51,816 bases of DNA from Aeolococcus sp035552595. GTDB lineage: Bacteria > Chloroflexota > Dormibacteria > Aeolococcales > Aeolococcaceae. Location: the NCBI GenBank assembly GCA_035552595.1, contig DASZKZ010000017.1:1-51816 (forward strand). Direction: 5' to 3'. The notes under the pieces were generated by a model, which saw only the letters and a program-made list of their open reading frames with translations, did no database searches and had not been told where the DNA came from. Shown piece after piece: positions 34,131 to 42,956 of this stretch. Made by a program: the position numbers and the translations under genes. The number at the start of each line of letters is the position of its first letter. The stretch's first letter is position 1.

Positions 34131-34766
34131 TCACGCCGCGTCGGGACCGAGGTCGAGCACGCCGCTCTCGGCCAGCCGGCGCAGGGCCCGGCCGCGATGC
34201 GACACGCCATCCTTGGCCAGATCCCCCGCCTCCGCGAAGGTGACCCCGAGATCGTCGCTCAGGAAGGCGGGGTCATACCCGAAGCCCCCCGTCCCGCGCG
34301 GGGCCACCAATGTACCCAGGCACTCGCCCCGAGCGATCACCGGCTCCGCGGCGGGGCGGCTGAGCGCCACGACGCACACGTAGCGCACCCGGCGGTCACC
34401 GGGCGAGCGCCGCTCCACCTCGGCGATCAGGGCGGCGAGGCGGTCGGCGTCGTCGGCCTCCGGCCCCAGCCAGCGCGCCGATCGAGGTCCCGGCCATCCC
34501 CCCAGGGCGTCGACCTCGATGCCGCTGTCGTCGGCGAGCGCGGGCAGGGCCAGCCGGGCCGACACCGCCGCCGCCTTGGCGAGCGCGTTCTCCGCGTAGG
34601 TGTCGCCGGGCTCGACGAGCTCCCCGGCCCAGCCGGCGTCGGCGAGACCGACGACGGTGACCGGATGGGCGGCGAGGAGGCGGCGGAGCTCGCGCAGCTT
34701 GCCGCCATTGTTGGTCGCCGCCACCAGGGCGCGGGCTGCCCCGGCAACGCTGACCGGCTCGCTCAC
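34131..34766 (-). CDS. rdgB: Non-canonical purine NTP pyrophosphatase (RdgB/HAM1)
   Basis: 211 residues. ALVAATNNGGKLRELRRLL is the family start, then GDTYAENALAKAAAVSA, ALADDSGIEVDALGGWPGPRSAR, GTGGFGYDPAFL and SHRGRALRRL. It hydrolyses ITP, dITP and XTP to keep deaminated purines out of nucleic acids. The GTG start overlaps the rph stop; an rph-rdgB pair is common in bacteria. Confidence 0.96.
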   Translation of the reverse strand: MSEPVSVAGAARALVAATNNGGKLRELRRLLAAHPVTVVGLADAGWAGELVEPGDTYAENALAKAAAVSARLALPALADDSGIEVDALGGWPGPRSARWLGPEADDADRLAALIAEVERRSPGDRRVRYVCVVALSRPAAEPVIARGECLGTLVAPRGTGGFGYDPAFLSDDLGVTFAEAGDLAKDGVSHRGRALRRLAESGVLDLGPDAA

Positions 34767-35482
34767 GCGCCGGCGATCGCCTCCGACTGCACGGCGAAGA
34801 GCTTCCGCATCCCTGCCGACGCGAGCTCGAGCAGGCTGTCCATCTCGACGCGCGAGAACGGCTCCTGCTCGGCGCTGCCCTGCAACTCGATGAACCGGCC
34901 GTCGCTGCAGCCCACGCAGTTCATGTCCGTGTCGGCCGCCGAGTCCTCGAGGTAGTTGAGGTCGAGGCGCGGCTCGCCGGCGATGATCCCCGCGCTCACC
35001 GCCGCCACCTGCCAGCGCAGCGGGTTCTCCGCCACCAGGCCGGCGGCGTGCAGCTTGGCGACCGCCAGGGCGAGCGCGACGTACCCCCCGGTGATGGAGG
35101 CGGTGCGCGTGCCTCCGTCGGCGACGAGGACGTCGCAGTCGATGAAGATGCTGCGCTCGCCCAGCCGCGAGAAGTCGACGGCGGCACGAAGGCTGCGACC
35201 GACGAGGCGCTGGATCTCCTGCACCCGGCCGTCGACGCGGCCCCTGCGCCCGTCGCGCTCACTGCGGGTCATGGTGCTGCGCGGCAGCATGGCGTACTCG
35301 GCGGTCACCCAGCCCCGGCCGCTGCCCTTGCGGAACTGGGGGACGCGCTCCTCGACGCTGGCGGCGCAGAGCACGCGGGTGTCGCCGGCGGTGATCATGG
35401 CGCTCCCCTCGGCATACGGGAGCGGACCGACCTCGATGCGCGTGGGTCGGAGCTGGTCGGTGGCCCGGCCGTCAGGACGCAT
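34763..35482 (-). CDS. rph: Ribonuclease PH
   Basis: About 239 residues. MRPDGRATDQLRPTRIEVG is the typical start, with EGSAMITAGDTRVLCAASVEE, GRGWVTAEYAMLPRST, RVQEIQRLVGRSLRAAVD, FIDCDVLVADGGTRTASITG and LDLNYLEDSAADTDMN. It trims the 3' ends of tRNA precursors by phosphorolysis. The ATG at 35482 is preferred to the in-frame GTG two codons earlier, because TACACT (35491-35496) sits 8 nt before it, a leaderless arrangement. Confidence 0.96.
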   Translation of the reverse strand: MRPDGRATDQLRPTRIEVGPLPYAEGSAMITAGDTRVLCAASVEERVPQFRKGSGRGWVTAEYAMLPRSTMTRSERDGRRGRVDGRVQEIQRLVGRSLRAAVDFSRLGERSIFIDCDVLVADGGTRTASITGGYVALALAVAKLHAAGLVAENPLRWQVAAVSAGIIAGEPRLDLNYLEDSAADTDMNCVGCSDGRFIELQGSAEQEPFSRVEMDSLLELASAGMRKLFAVQSEAIAGA

Positions 35483-35490
35483 GGCCACGC

Positions 35491-35496
35491 AGTGTA
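35491..35496 (-). promoter_or_regulatory. -10 box of rph-rdgB
   Basis: TACACT on the minus strand, 8 nt before the rph ATG; no ribosome binding site and no clear -35. Confidence 0.45.
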
Positions 35497-35524
35497 GTGA
35501 TCGTCAGACCGGCCACCGCGCGCG

Positions 35525-36271
35525 TCAGCGTTTGAACACCCTGTCGAGGATCAGGATGGACGCCTCGAAGAACGCGATCAGCGGGATGAACAGCGCCGTC
35601 GGCGTGTAGGGGTCGGCGCCAGGGGTGACCACCAGCGCGCCGAAGATGATCGCCACCCAGATGCCCTTGCGCTTGCGGCGGAGCAGGCGCGAGGAGACGA
35701 TCCCGAGCAGCCCGAGCAGGATGATCACCACCGGCATCTCGAAGGTCACCCCGAAGGCGATGATCAGCAGGAGCAGGAAGGAGAGGTAGGAGTTGATGTC
35801 GGGCAGGTACACCGCGCTGCTGCCCAGGAAGGTGGCCAGGAAGTTGAGCCCGATCGGCATCACGAAGTACGCGAACGCGGCACCGGCCGCGAAGAGCAGC
35901 AGGGCCGAGGCGATGAACGGGCCGACGAACTTGCGCTCGACCGGCCGCAGCCCCGGCGAGACGAACCCCCATGTCTGCCAGAGGATCACCGGGAGCGCGC
36001 CCACCAGCCCGGCGATCGCGGAGATCTTGATGGGGATGGTCAGACCCTCGGTGGGGGTGGTGAACACCGCCGTCGAGGTGATGTGGTTGTTGGTCTTGAT
36101 GAGCACCGACGTCAGGGGATGGAGGAGAAAGTCGAAGATGGCTCCGTGGAAGATGAAGGCGACGACGGTGGTCACCGCCCAGGCGATGGCCGAGATGATC
36201 AGCGCTCGCCGGAGCTCCTCGAGGTGCTCGACGACGGTCATGCGGCGCTCGTCGCCGCCCCCTCCCTGCAC
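35525..36271 (-). CDS. tatC: Sec-independent protein translocase TatC
   Basis: 248 residues with six transmembrane helices. The N-terminal TVVEHLEELRRALIISA contains the signal-peptide-binding Glu, FVSPGLRPVERKF is the conserved cytoplasmic loop, and ITSTAVFTTPTEGL and FGVTFEMPVVIILL are family segments. It recognises twin-arginine signal peptides. GTG at 36271 has GGAGG nine nt upstream and was preferred to the ATG ten codons later. It follows tatA in the same direction. Confidence 0.96.
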   Translation of the reverse strand: MQGGGGDERRMTVVEHLEELRRALIISAIAWAVTTVVAFIFHGAIFDFLLHPLTSVLIKTNNHITSTAVFTTPTEGLTIPIKISAIAGLVGALPVILWQTWGFVSPGLRPVERKFVGPFIASALLLFAAGAAFAYFVMPIGLNFLATFLGSSAVYLPDINSYLSFLLLLIIAFGVTFEMPVVIILLGLLGIVSSRLLRRKRKGIWVAIIFGALVVTPGADPYTPTALFIPLIAFFEASILILDRVFKR

Positions 36272-36303
36272 CTCTCAGCGCCTCCGCGAGAAGGCGGTCA
36301 AGG

Positions 36304-36639
36304 TCAGACGGGACTGGTGTGGTCGCCCTCGCCGGCCGCTGGCTGGGTGGCAGGTGCCGTGGCGGAGCCGCCCCCCACGGGCGCGGGCTGGACGGGCGTC
36401 GCCGGGGCGGGCGCCTCGGGGGTCGGGATGACCGGAGCCGCGGCGGTGGGGGCCGGGTCCTCGTACCGGGTCGCCTTGGTGAACTCGTCGCGCGTCTCGC
36501 TCGACGCCTTCCTGAACTCTCTGATGGCGCGGCCCAGGCCGGCCCCGACGTCGGGGAGCTTGCCGGGTCCCCAGATGATCAGGACGATGATCAGCAGGAT
36601 GGCGATGAGCCAGATGTGACCGGTGCCGAACCCTGCCAT
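36304..36639 (-). CDS. tatA: Twin-arginine translocase subunit TatA/TatB family
   Basis: 111 residues. A short N-terminus and one membrane helix (HIWLIAILLIIVLIIWGPGKLP) are followed by an amphipathic helix (GAGLGRAIREFRKASSE) and a long Pro/Ala-rich tail. The FGxGKLP-like hinge reads WGPGKLPDVG. The chosen ATG has a strong AAGGAGG eight nt upstream, one of the few classical ribosome binding sites here. It forms the Tat pore with TatC. No separate tatB is seen nearby. Confidence 0.93.
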   Translation of the reverse strand: MAGFGTGHIWLIAILLIIVLIIWGPGKLPDVGAGLGRAIREFRKASSETRDEFTKATRYEDPAPTAAAPVIPTPEAPAPATPVQPAPVGGGSATAPATQPAAGEGDHTSPV

Positions 36640-36734
36640 CTCGGGAGCCTCCTTGTCATGCCGGCCGTCTCCGCGGCCGGCCGCCTCGGGTGAGGCACCA
36701 TTGAGTTTAGCATCGCCTCCGCGCAATCCCTGAG

Positions 36735-38033
36735 CTACCCCTGAGACGCGGTGAGGCCGGCGGCGAAGCCGGCGACGGCGCGATCCAGGTCGTCGGCCAC
36801 GTGCGCGGTGGACAGGAACGCGGCCTCGTACTGCGAGGGCGGCCAGAGCACGCCGTGGCCGCGCCAGGCACGGTGGACGCGCCCGAACGCCGCCGTGTCC
36901 GCCGCGCTCGCCTCAGCGTAGTCGTCGACCGTCTCGACGCCGATGAATGCGGTGAGCATGCTGCCGGCGCGGTTGAGGGCGCAGGGCACCCCCACCGCCG
37001 CGGCCGCATCGCCGAGCCCGGAGGCGAGGGTGGCGCCGAGCTCGTCGAGCTGCGCGTAGGCCGCCCCCGAGCTGAGCTGGTCGAGGGCGGCGCACCCTGC
37101 CGCCATGGCCAGGGGATTCCCCGACAGGGTGCCGGCCTGGTAGACGTCGCCGCTCGGAGCCAGACGTTCCATGAGACGGCGCGAACCTCCGAAGGCGCCC
37201 ACCGGGAGGCCCCCGCCGATCACCTTGCCGAGGCAGGTGAGGTCGGGACGGACCCCATACAGCGCCTGGGCGCCGCCCCAGCCGACCCGGAAGCCGGTCA
37301 TCACCTCGTCGAGGATGAGCAGGACACCGAAGCGCGTGGTCAGCGCTCGCAGGGCCTGCAGGTAGCCGGCGCGGGGGAGCACGCATCCCATGTTCCCGGC
37401 GACCGGCTCGACGATCAGGGCGGCCACCCTCTCCCCCTCCCGGTCGAGCACCGCCGCCACCGCGGCGATGTCGTTGTAGGGGATCACGATGGTGTCGGCG
37501 ACGGCGGCCGCGGGCACACCGGGTGAGCCGGGGATGCCCAGGGTGGCCACCCCCGACCCCGCCGCCGCCAGGAAGGCGTCGGCATGCCCGTGGTACGCCC
37601 CGGCGCACTTGATCACGCGATCGCGCCCGGTGATGGCCCGCGCCAGGCGCAGGGCCGACATGGTGGCCTCGGTGCCGGAGTTGACGAAGCGGACCATCTC
37701 GAGAGACGGCATCGCCGCGGTGATCCGCTCCGCGAGCTCTATCTCCCCGGAGCTGGTGGCGCCGAAGGCGGTGCCCCTCTCGAGCTGCCGGGCCAGCGCG
37801 GCCATCACGGCGGGATGCGCGTGTCCGAGGATGTGGGGACCGTAGGCGAGGATGAAGTCGGCGTACTCGACGCCGTCCTCGTCCAGCAGGCGGGCGCCTC
37901 GGGCGCTGGCGATGATGGGAGGATCGCCGCCCACCGCGGCGAAGGCGCGCACCGGGCTGCTCACGCCGCCGGGGAGCACGCGCTCAGCGCGCTCGCGCCA
38001 CTGTGCCGATGAGGTGGGGGTCGCCGGGCTCAT
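36735..38033 (-). CDS. hemL: Glutamate-1-semialdehyde 2,1-aminomutase
   Basis: 432 residues. PGGVSSPVRAFAAVGGDPPI opens the protein, ERITAAMPSLEMVRFVNSGTEATMSALRLAR is the PLP phosphate region, CAGAYHGHADAFL follows, LILDEVMTGFRVGWGGAQ holds the PLP Asp, and CLGKVIGGGLPVGAFGG carries the PLP lysine. It converts glutamate-1-semialdehyde to 5-aminolevulinate. With hemA it shows that this organism uses the C5 route to heme. Its ATG overlaps the cyclophilin stop. Confidence 0.97.
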   Translation of the reverse strand: MSPATPTSSAQWRERAERVLPGGVSSPVRAFAAVGGDPPIIASARGARLLDEDGVEYADFILAYGPHILGHAHPAVMAALARQLERGTAFGATSSGEIELAERITAAMPSLEMVRFVNSGTEATMSALRLARAITGRDRVIKCAGAYHGHADAFLAAAGSGVATLGIPGSPGVPAAAVADTIVIPYNDIAAVAAVLDREGERVAALIVEPVAGNMGCVLPRAGYLQALRALTTRFGVLLILDEVMTGFRVGWGGAQALYGVRPDLTCLGKVIGGGLPVGAFGGSRRLMERLAPSGDVYQAGTLSGNPLAMAAGCAALDQLSSGAAYAQLDELGATLASGLGDAAAAVGVPCALNRAGSMLTAFIGVETVDDYAEASAADTAAFGRVHRAWRGHGVLWPPSQYEAAFLSTAHVADDLDRAVAGFAAGLTASQG

Positions 38034-38830
38034 GTCTGCTGGGTGACGGTGACACTCTGCATGACGTCGCCCTGCACGATCTTCCCGGCCACGTCCAGGC
38101 CCGTGGCCACCTTGCCGAAGAGGTTGTACGAGGGGGGCAGCTGGACTGCGGTGATGTCGATGAAGAACTGCGAGCCGTTGGTGTTGGCCCCGCTGTTGGC
38201 CATGGCCACCGAGCCCGCCGTGTACTGCTGGTGCACGGGCTCGTCGGCGAACTTGTAGCCCGGCCCGCCCTGCCCGCAGGTGGTGGCGTGGACGTTGCCG
38301 ATGCAGTTGGGGTCCCCGCCTTGGACGATCGCCAGCGTGCCCCCGCAGCTCGAGTCGGCGCTGTTCGGGCAGACGCGGTGGAAGGGGATGCCGTCGAAGA
38401 AGTGGTTGCGAGCCAGGGCCACGAAGTTGTTGACGGTGAGCGGCGCGAGCGCCGGCTGCAGGCAGAGAACGATGGTGCCGCGCACCGTGTGGATGGTCGC
38501 CTCGTACAGCTTGGTGACGTCGATCTGCAGTGTCGGGGCGGCGCTGTAGACGTGGGGATTGGCCGGCTCCCCGAACGGCGGCAGCGGGGTCCCGAAGCTG
38601 GCGGTGCTGCAGTCGGCGAAGGCGATCGTCGATGGGGTCGGCGACGGCGACGAGGACGCCGCGGGCGACGCGCTCGCCGACGGCGATGTGGAGGTGCTCG
38701 CGGTCGACGCCGGACCGTTGGCGTTGTTGTAGAAGATGATGGCCACGATCAGGCCTCCGAGAAGGACCGCGCCGGCGCCGAGAGCCAGGGGCAATCGCTG
38801 CGCCGGCGGTGTGGGGTTGCGATCAGACAA
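38030..38830 (-). CDS. Membrane-anchored cyclophilin-type peptidyl-prolyl isomerase
   Basis: 266 residues. A cytoplasmic start, one transmembrane helix (LPLALGAGAVLLGGLIVAII) and a Ser/Thr/Pro-rich linker lead to an extracytoplasmic cyclophilin domain: VNNFVALARNHFFDGIPFHRV, IVQGGDP, FADEPVHQQYTAGSVAMANS and NGSQFFI. Two cysteines flank an insert (CPNSADSSCGG), a possible disulfide. It probably folds secreted proteins. The start is a TTG at 38830, overlapping hemB by 8 nt, in the middle of the heme operon. Confidence 0.9.
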   Translation of the reverse strand: MSDRNPTPPAQRLPLALGAGAVLLGGLIVAIIFYNNANGPASTASTSTSPSASASPAASSSPSPTPSTIAFADCSTASFGTPLPPFGEPANPHVYSAAPTLQIDVTKLYEATIHTVRGTIVLCLQPALAPLTVNNFVALARNHFFDGIPFHRVCPNSADSSCGGTLAIVQGGDPNCIGNVHATTCGQGGPGYKFADEPVHQQYTAGSVAMANSGANTNGSQFFIDITAVQLPPSYNLFGKVATGLDVAGKIVQGDVMQSVTVTQQT

Positions 38831-39818
38831 GGTTGGGTTCCTCCCGCAGCCAGCGCGCGGCGCGGCGCGCGTCGTAGGTGATGATCAGGTCGGCCCCGGC
38901 ACGGCGGATGGCGCTGAGAGCCTCGAGGACGGCGGCCCTCTCGTCGAACGCGCCAGCGGCCGCCGCCGCATGCAGCATGGCGTACTCGCCGCTGACGAAG
39001 TACCCGGCCACCGGGACATCGACGGCGCCGCGCACCCGGGCGACCACGTCGAGCGCGGTGAGAGCCGGCTTGACCATGACCATGTCGGCGCCCTCGGCAA
39101 CGTCTGTGCGCGCCCGCCGTACCGCCTCGCGGACGTTGGCGACATCCATCTGGTAGCTGCGCCGATCGCCTGACCGCGGGGCGCAGTCGGCCGCCTCCCG
39201 GAAGGGCCCGTACATCACCGACGCGTACTTGGCGCTGTAGGCGAGCACCGCGATGTCCTGGAAGCCGTTGCCGTCGAGGGCCGTGCGGATCGCCGCCACC
39301 TGACCGTCCATCATCCCGCTGGGGGCGATGATGTCGGCGCCTGCCGCAGCCTGCGACACCGCCGTGCGTGCGTACAGTTCGATGGTGGCGTCGTTGTCGA
39401 CGCTGCCGTCCTCACGGAGCACGCCGCAGTGGCCGTGATCGGTGAACTCGTCCAGACAGCAGTCGGCGATGAGCACGCACCGGTCGCCGATCCTGCCGCG
39501 CAGCCCGCGCAGGGCGCGCTGCACGATGCCGTCGTCGGCCCAGGCCTGCGAACCGCGAGCATCCTTGTGCTCCGGGACGCCGAAGAGGATGACCGCGGCG
39601 CAGCCCGCGCCGGCGGCGTCGTCGACGGCGGCGGTCAGCGACTCGAGCGTCTCCTGCTGCTGTCCGGGCATCGAGCTGATCGGCACCGGCGCCGCGATCC
39701 CCTCGCGCACGAACGCCGGCTGGATGAGGTCCGCGGGCGCAAGCACCGTCTCGCGGGCGAGCGTCCGGAGCGCGGCTGTGCGGCGCAGACGGCGCGGGCG
39801 ATCGGCGGGAAAGGGCAT
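38823..39818 (-). CDS. hemB: Delta-aminolevulinic acid dehydratase (porphobilinogen synthase)
   Basis: 331 residues. Both Schiff-base lysines are present: AYSAKYASVMYGPFREA and MVKPALTALDVV. The metal site reads DCCLDEFTDHGHCGVL, with three Cys, indicating a zinc-type enzyme. DIIAPSGMMDGQVAAIR is conserved. It condenses two 5-aminolevulinate molecules. It follows hemD by 6 nt. Confidence 0.97.
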   Translation of the reverse strand: MPFPADRPRRLRRTAALRTLARETVLAPADLIQPAFVREGIAAPVPISSMPGQQQETLESLTAAVDDAAGAGCAAVILFGVPEHKDARGSQAWADDGIVQRALRGLRGRIGDRCVLIADCCLDEFTDHGHCGVLREDGSVDNDATIELYARTAVSQAAAGADIIAPSGMMDGQVAAIRTALDGNGFQDIAVLAYSAKYASVMYGPFREAADCAPRSGDRRSYQMDVANVREAVRRARTDVAEGADMVMVKPALTALDVVARVRGAVDVPVAGYFVSGEYAMLHAAAAAGAFDERAAVLEALSAIRRAGADLIITYDARRAARWLREEPNLV

Positions 39819-39824
39819 GCGCGG

Positions 39825-40616
39825 TCAGGGTAACGGGTGGACGGCGGCGAGGCGCGCCACCATCACCGCCACCATGCCGTCCGCGGTGTGCTCGTCGGCG
39901 GTCAGGACTGTGGCCCATCCCGCGTCACGCGCGGCATCGGCCGTCACCGGTCCGATGCAGACGGCGGGACAGGCCGGCAGCGGCTCGGCCAGCGCCTCCG
40001 CGAAGTGACGGACGGTGCTGCCGCTGGTGAACGTCACCGCGTCCAGGCGGGGTCCGGCGAGCACCTCACGGAGACGCTCCGCCGCGGCGGAGGGGAGGAC
40101 GCTGCGGTACGCCTCGAGAACCTCCACCTCGGCTCCTGCCGACGCCAGCTGCGGCGCGATGACATCGCGCGCCCCGGCAGCGGTGACCAGGAGCACGCGG
40201 GCGCCCTCCAGGCCGGACATGGCCAGCTCAGCTGCCAGCGACTCCCCCACCTGCCCGGGAGCGACGAGGTCGACCTCGATCCCGTGACCGCGCAGCGCCG
40301 CCGCTGTCGCCGGGCCGACCACCGCGATGGAGAGCTCGTCCAGGCGAGCGGGGCCGGTCGCCTCGATGGTCAGCTCGGCCCCGGTGGCACTGGTCAGCAC
40401 CAGCCAGGGGCGGCGGTCGCCGGCGAGACGGCCGTGGCCGAGGCGGTCGATGGAGAGCGTGATGTCGCCCACCGTGGCCAGCCGCTGCATGGCGATCATC
40501 GGGACCCTGACCACCTCCGCGCCGGCGTCCTCGAGCAGGCCGGGGAGGCGGTCCGCCTTCTCGGCGCCGCGGGTCACCAGCACCCGTCGCCCCTGCAGGG
40601 GCCGGGCCGGCGTCAC
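39825..40616 (-). CDS. hemD: Uroporphyrinogen-III synthase
   Basis: 263 residues of this poorly conserved family. RRVLVTRGAEKADRLPGLLEDAGAEVVRVPMIA starts the first domain, WLVLTSATGAELTIEA, IAVVGPATAAALRGHGI, VLLVTAAGARDVIAPQLASAGAEVEVLEAYR and DAVTFTSGSTVRHFAEAL follow the typical two-domain pattern. It cyclises hydroxymethylbilane. The GTG start overlaps the hemC stop. Confidence 0.92.
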   Translation of the reverse strand: MTPARPLQGRRVLVTRGAEKADRLPGLLEDAGAEVVRVPMIAMQRLATVGDITLSIDRLGHGRLAGDRRPWLVLTSATGAELTIEATGPARLDELSIAVVGPATAAALRGHGIEVDLVAPGQVGESLAAELAMSGLEGARVLLVTAAGARDVIAPQLASAGAEVEVLEAYRSVLPSAAAERLREVLAGPRLDAVTFTSGSTVRHFAEALAEPLPACPAVCIGPVTADAARDAGWATVLTADEHTADGMVAVMVARLAAVHPLP

Positions 40617-41500
40617 CGGAGGGCGGCGCCGGCCCTGGTGACCAGCTCCGCGGCATGCTCCGGGTCACCCTCGAGCTCGACGTGGCGGACGGCGCCGCCG
40701 CCGCCCAGGGCGGCGGAGAGCACCAGGGCGCCGCCCTCGAGCCTCGCCCAGGCGCCCAGGGGGAGCAGGCAGCCGCCGCCGAGCTCGCGCAGCAGCGCCC
40801 GCTCGGTGGCCACCGCCAGCGACGTCGGCGCGTGGCCGGCGGCGCGAGCGGAGGCCGACGCCGCTCTGCCGCCGGCGACCTCGAGGGCGATCGCCCCCTG
40901 AGCCGGGGCGGGCACGAATCTCCGGGGGTCGAGGCGCTCCCCGATGCGCCCCGAGAGGCCCAGCCTGTCCAGCCCCACCGCGGCGAGGAGGAGGCCGTCG
41001 ACCTCGCCCTCGTCGAGCTTGCGGAGCCGAGTGTCGACATTGCCGCGAATGGGCACAGCCCGGAGTCCCGGCCGGAGCTCGGCGAGAAGGGCGCCGCGCC
41101 GGGCGCTGCTCGTCCCCACCACGGCACCGTCGGGCAGCGACTCCAGCCCGCCCCCGGTGCGGCTGACCAGGGCGTCGCGGGGATCAGCGCGGGGAAGGTA
41201 GGCGGCCACCTCGAGCCCGTCCGCGAGCTCGGTGGGCAGATCCTTGGCGGCGTGCACGGCGATGTCGGCCCGGCCGTCGAGCAGGGCGCGCTCGATCTCG
41301 GCGGTGAACCATCCCTGACCGTCCATCTGGTCGATGGGGGTGGTCTGGTTGCGGTCGCCGGCGGTGCGGACCACGACGAGCTCCGCCGCCGGGCCACCCG
41401 CCTCGCGAATCGCCGCGGCGGCCAGCGCGGCCTGCGCCCTGGCGAGGGGACTGCCCCGGGTGGCCAGGCGGAGGACGGCCGCCTGGGTCGCCGCGCTCAC
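40613..41500 (-). CDS. hemC: Porphobilinogen deaminase (hydroxymethylbilane synthase)
   Basis: 295 residues. LRLATRGSPLARAQAALAA, then RTAGDRNQTTPIDQMDGQGWFTAEIE, AVHAAKDLPTEL (catalytic Asp region), VGTSSARRGALLAELRPGL, IRGNVDTRLRKLDEGEVDGLLLAAVGLDRLG, and the cofactor-binding Cys in ELGGGCLLPLGAWA. The GTG start overlaps the hemA stop. Confidence 0.97.
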   Translation of the reverse strand: MSAATQAAVLRLATRGSPLARAQAALAAAAIREAGGPAAELVVVRTAGDRNQTTPIDQMDGQGWFTAEIERALLDGRADIAVHAAKDLPTELADGLEVAAYLPRADPRDALVSRTGGGLESLPDGAVVGTSSARRGALLAELRPGLRAVPIRGNVDTRLRKLDEGEVDGLLLAAVGLDRLGLSGRIGERLDPRRFVPAPAQGAIALEVAGGRAASASARAAGHAPTSLAVATERALLRELGGGCLLPLGAWARLEGGALVLSAALGGGGAVRHVELEGDPEHAAELVTRAGAALR

Positions 41501-42801
41501 GAGGCGGCGGCGCTGCTGCCCGCGGAGTCGTCCCCGACACGGTCCGGGGTGTCCAGATCGAAGGCGTCGCGCAGGGTCAGGGCCACGCCGGGGTCGTCAG
41601 CGAACTCGCGAAGATGGTTGATCGGAGCATGGAGGAGCTTGCTGACCAGGCTCCTGGTGAGCTGCTGGATGCGCTCGGCGGTGGCAGCGTCCACGCCCGG
41701 CATCCGCGCCAGGGTGCGCTCCACCTCGCGGCGTCGCACCGCCTCGCTCTGGCGCACCAGCGCGCCGATGGTCGGGCCGGCGGTGTCGCGCTCGCTGACC
41801 ACGATGCCGGCGTGGGCGACCTCCGCCTCGATGATGGCGGTGGCCTCGGCGAGGGCTCCTCGCTGCTGTCCGACCACGGCGGCGACGCGGTCCCCGAGCG
41901 CATCGACGTCGACCAGGGTCACGCCGGGGATGTCGCCGGCGGCCGCCTCGACATCGCGGGGGACGGCGATGTCGATGATGGCGAGCGGGCGATGGCCGCG
42001 CCGCTCCTGCATGGCCGCCACCTCGGCCGCGCTCAGCACCGGGGTGGGGCTGTTGGTGCACGAGATCAGCAGGTCCACCTCGGCGGCGGCCGTGACCGGC
42101 TCGGTGACCGCCACCGCTCCCTCGGCCAGCGCGGTCGCCAGCGCCACCGCGGACTCGCCACCCCGCGAGGCGATCATGAGGTGCGCTCCGGCTTCGCGCA
42201 GGCGGCGCGCCGCCAGGGTGCTCATGGTGCCCGCACCGAGCACCAGCACCCCCCGCCCGGTGAGGTCGCCCGCCACCTCGCGGGCGATCTGCACGGCGGC
42301 GTCGGCGATGGTCCCGGCGCGGGGCCCCAGCGCCGTCTCGGAGCGCACCCGCTTGCCCGCAGACACCGCCCGGCGCATCACGTAGTCGAGGCGGGCGTCA
42401 AGCGTGCCCGCCTCGCGAGCCAATTGATGAGCGTCACGGAACTGACCGAGCACCTGCGCCTCTCCGACCACCATGCTCTCCAGGCCGCCGGCGACGCGGA
42501 GCATGTGCCGGATGGCCTCGGTGTCGCGGAGCTCGAAGAGGTGCTCGCCGATCTGGCCGCTCTCGACGGGGTCGAGGTACATGGACAGCCGGGGCCGCAC
42601 CTCGTCGGCCAGCGCCCCGGTCGGGCAGCTCACATAGAACTCGGTGCGATTGCAGGTGGAGAGCACCGCCGCCCCACGCAGGCCGCAGTGGCCGACCAGG
42701 TAGCGGAGCAGCCGGCTCGCCTCGGCCTCCGAGACCACCGCGCGTTCGCGAACCGCCAGCGGCGCACTGCGGAAGCTGAGCCCGGCGGCGACAAGGTGCA
42801 T
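41497..42801 (-). CDS. hemA: Glutamyl-tRNA reductase
   Basis: 434 residues. HLVAAGLSFRSAPLAVRE at the N-terminus, catalytic Cys in LSTCNRTEFYV, GGLESMVVGEAQVLGQFRDA, the NADPH motif VLVLGAGTMSTLAARRL, LAIIDIAVPRDVE, and a C-terminal dimerisation region. It makes glutamate-1-semialdehyde from Glu-tRNA, the first step of C5 tetrapyrrole synthesis. The ATG at 42801 has AAAGG about six nt upstream. It heads the hemA-C-D-B-PPIase-hemL operon. Confidence 0.97.
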   Translation of the reverse strand: MHLVAAGLSFRSAPLAVRERAVVSEAEASRLLRYLVGHCGLRGAAVLSTCNRTEFYVSCPTGALADEVRPRLSMYLDPVESGQIGEHLFELRDTEAIRHMLRVAGGLESMVVGEAQVLGQFRDAHQLAREAGTLDARLDYVMRRAVSAGKRVRSETALGPRAGTIADAAVQIAREVAGDLTGRGVLVLGAGTMSTLAARRLREAGAHLMIASRGGESAVALATALAEGAVAVTEPVTAAAEVDLLISCTNSPTPVLSAAEVAAMQERRGHRPLAIIDIAVPRDVEAAAGDIPGVTLVDVDALGDRVAAVVGQQRGALAEATAIIEAEVAHAGIVVSERDTAGPTIGALVRQSEAVRRREVERTLARMPGVDAATAERIQQLTRSLVSKLLHAPINHLREFADDPGVALTLRDAFDLDTPDRVGDDSAGSSAAAS

Positions 42802-42942
42802 CGGAGGCCTTTCTGGGATCCGGACGGCGGCGCGCGCCGGCGGCGGCGTCCCGCTCCGGGAAACGACTGTGAGTATATGGAAGCCGGGGCGGCGACCTGC
42901 GGCCCTGCAAGGCATCTGCTCCCTCGTTCCTTAATATCCACG

Positions 42943-42948
42943 TACCAT
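42943..42948 (+). promoter_or_regulatory. -10 box of the exonuclease gene
   Basis: TACCAT ends 8 nt before the ATG at 42957, implying a leaderless mRNA. It is divergent from hemA. Confidence 0.45.
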
Positions 42949-42956
42949 CCACGCAC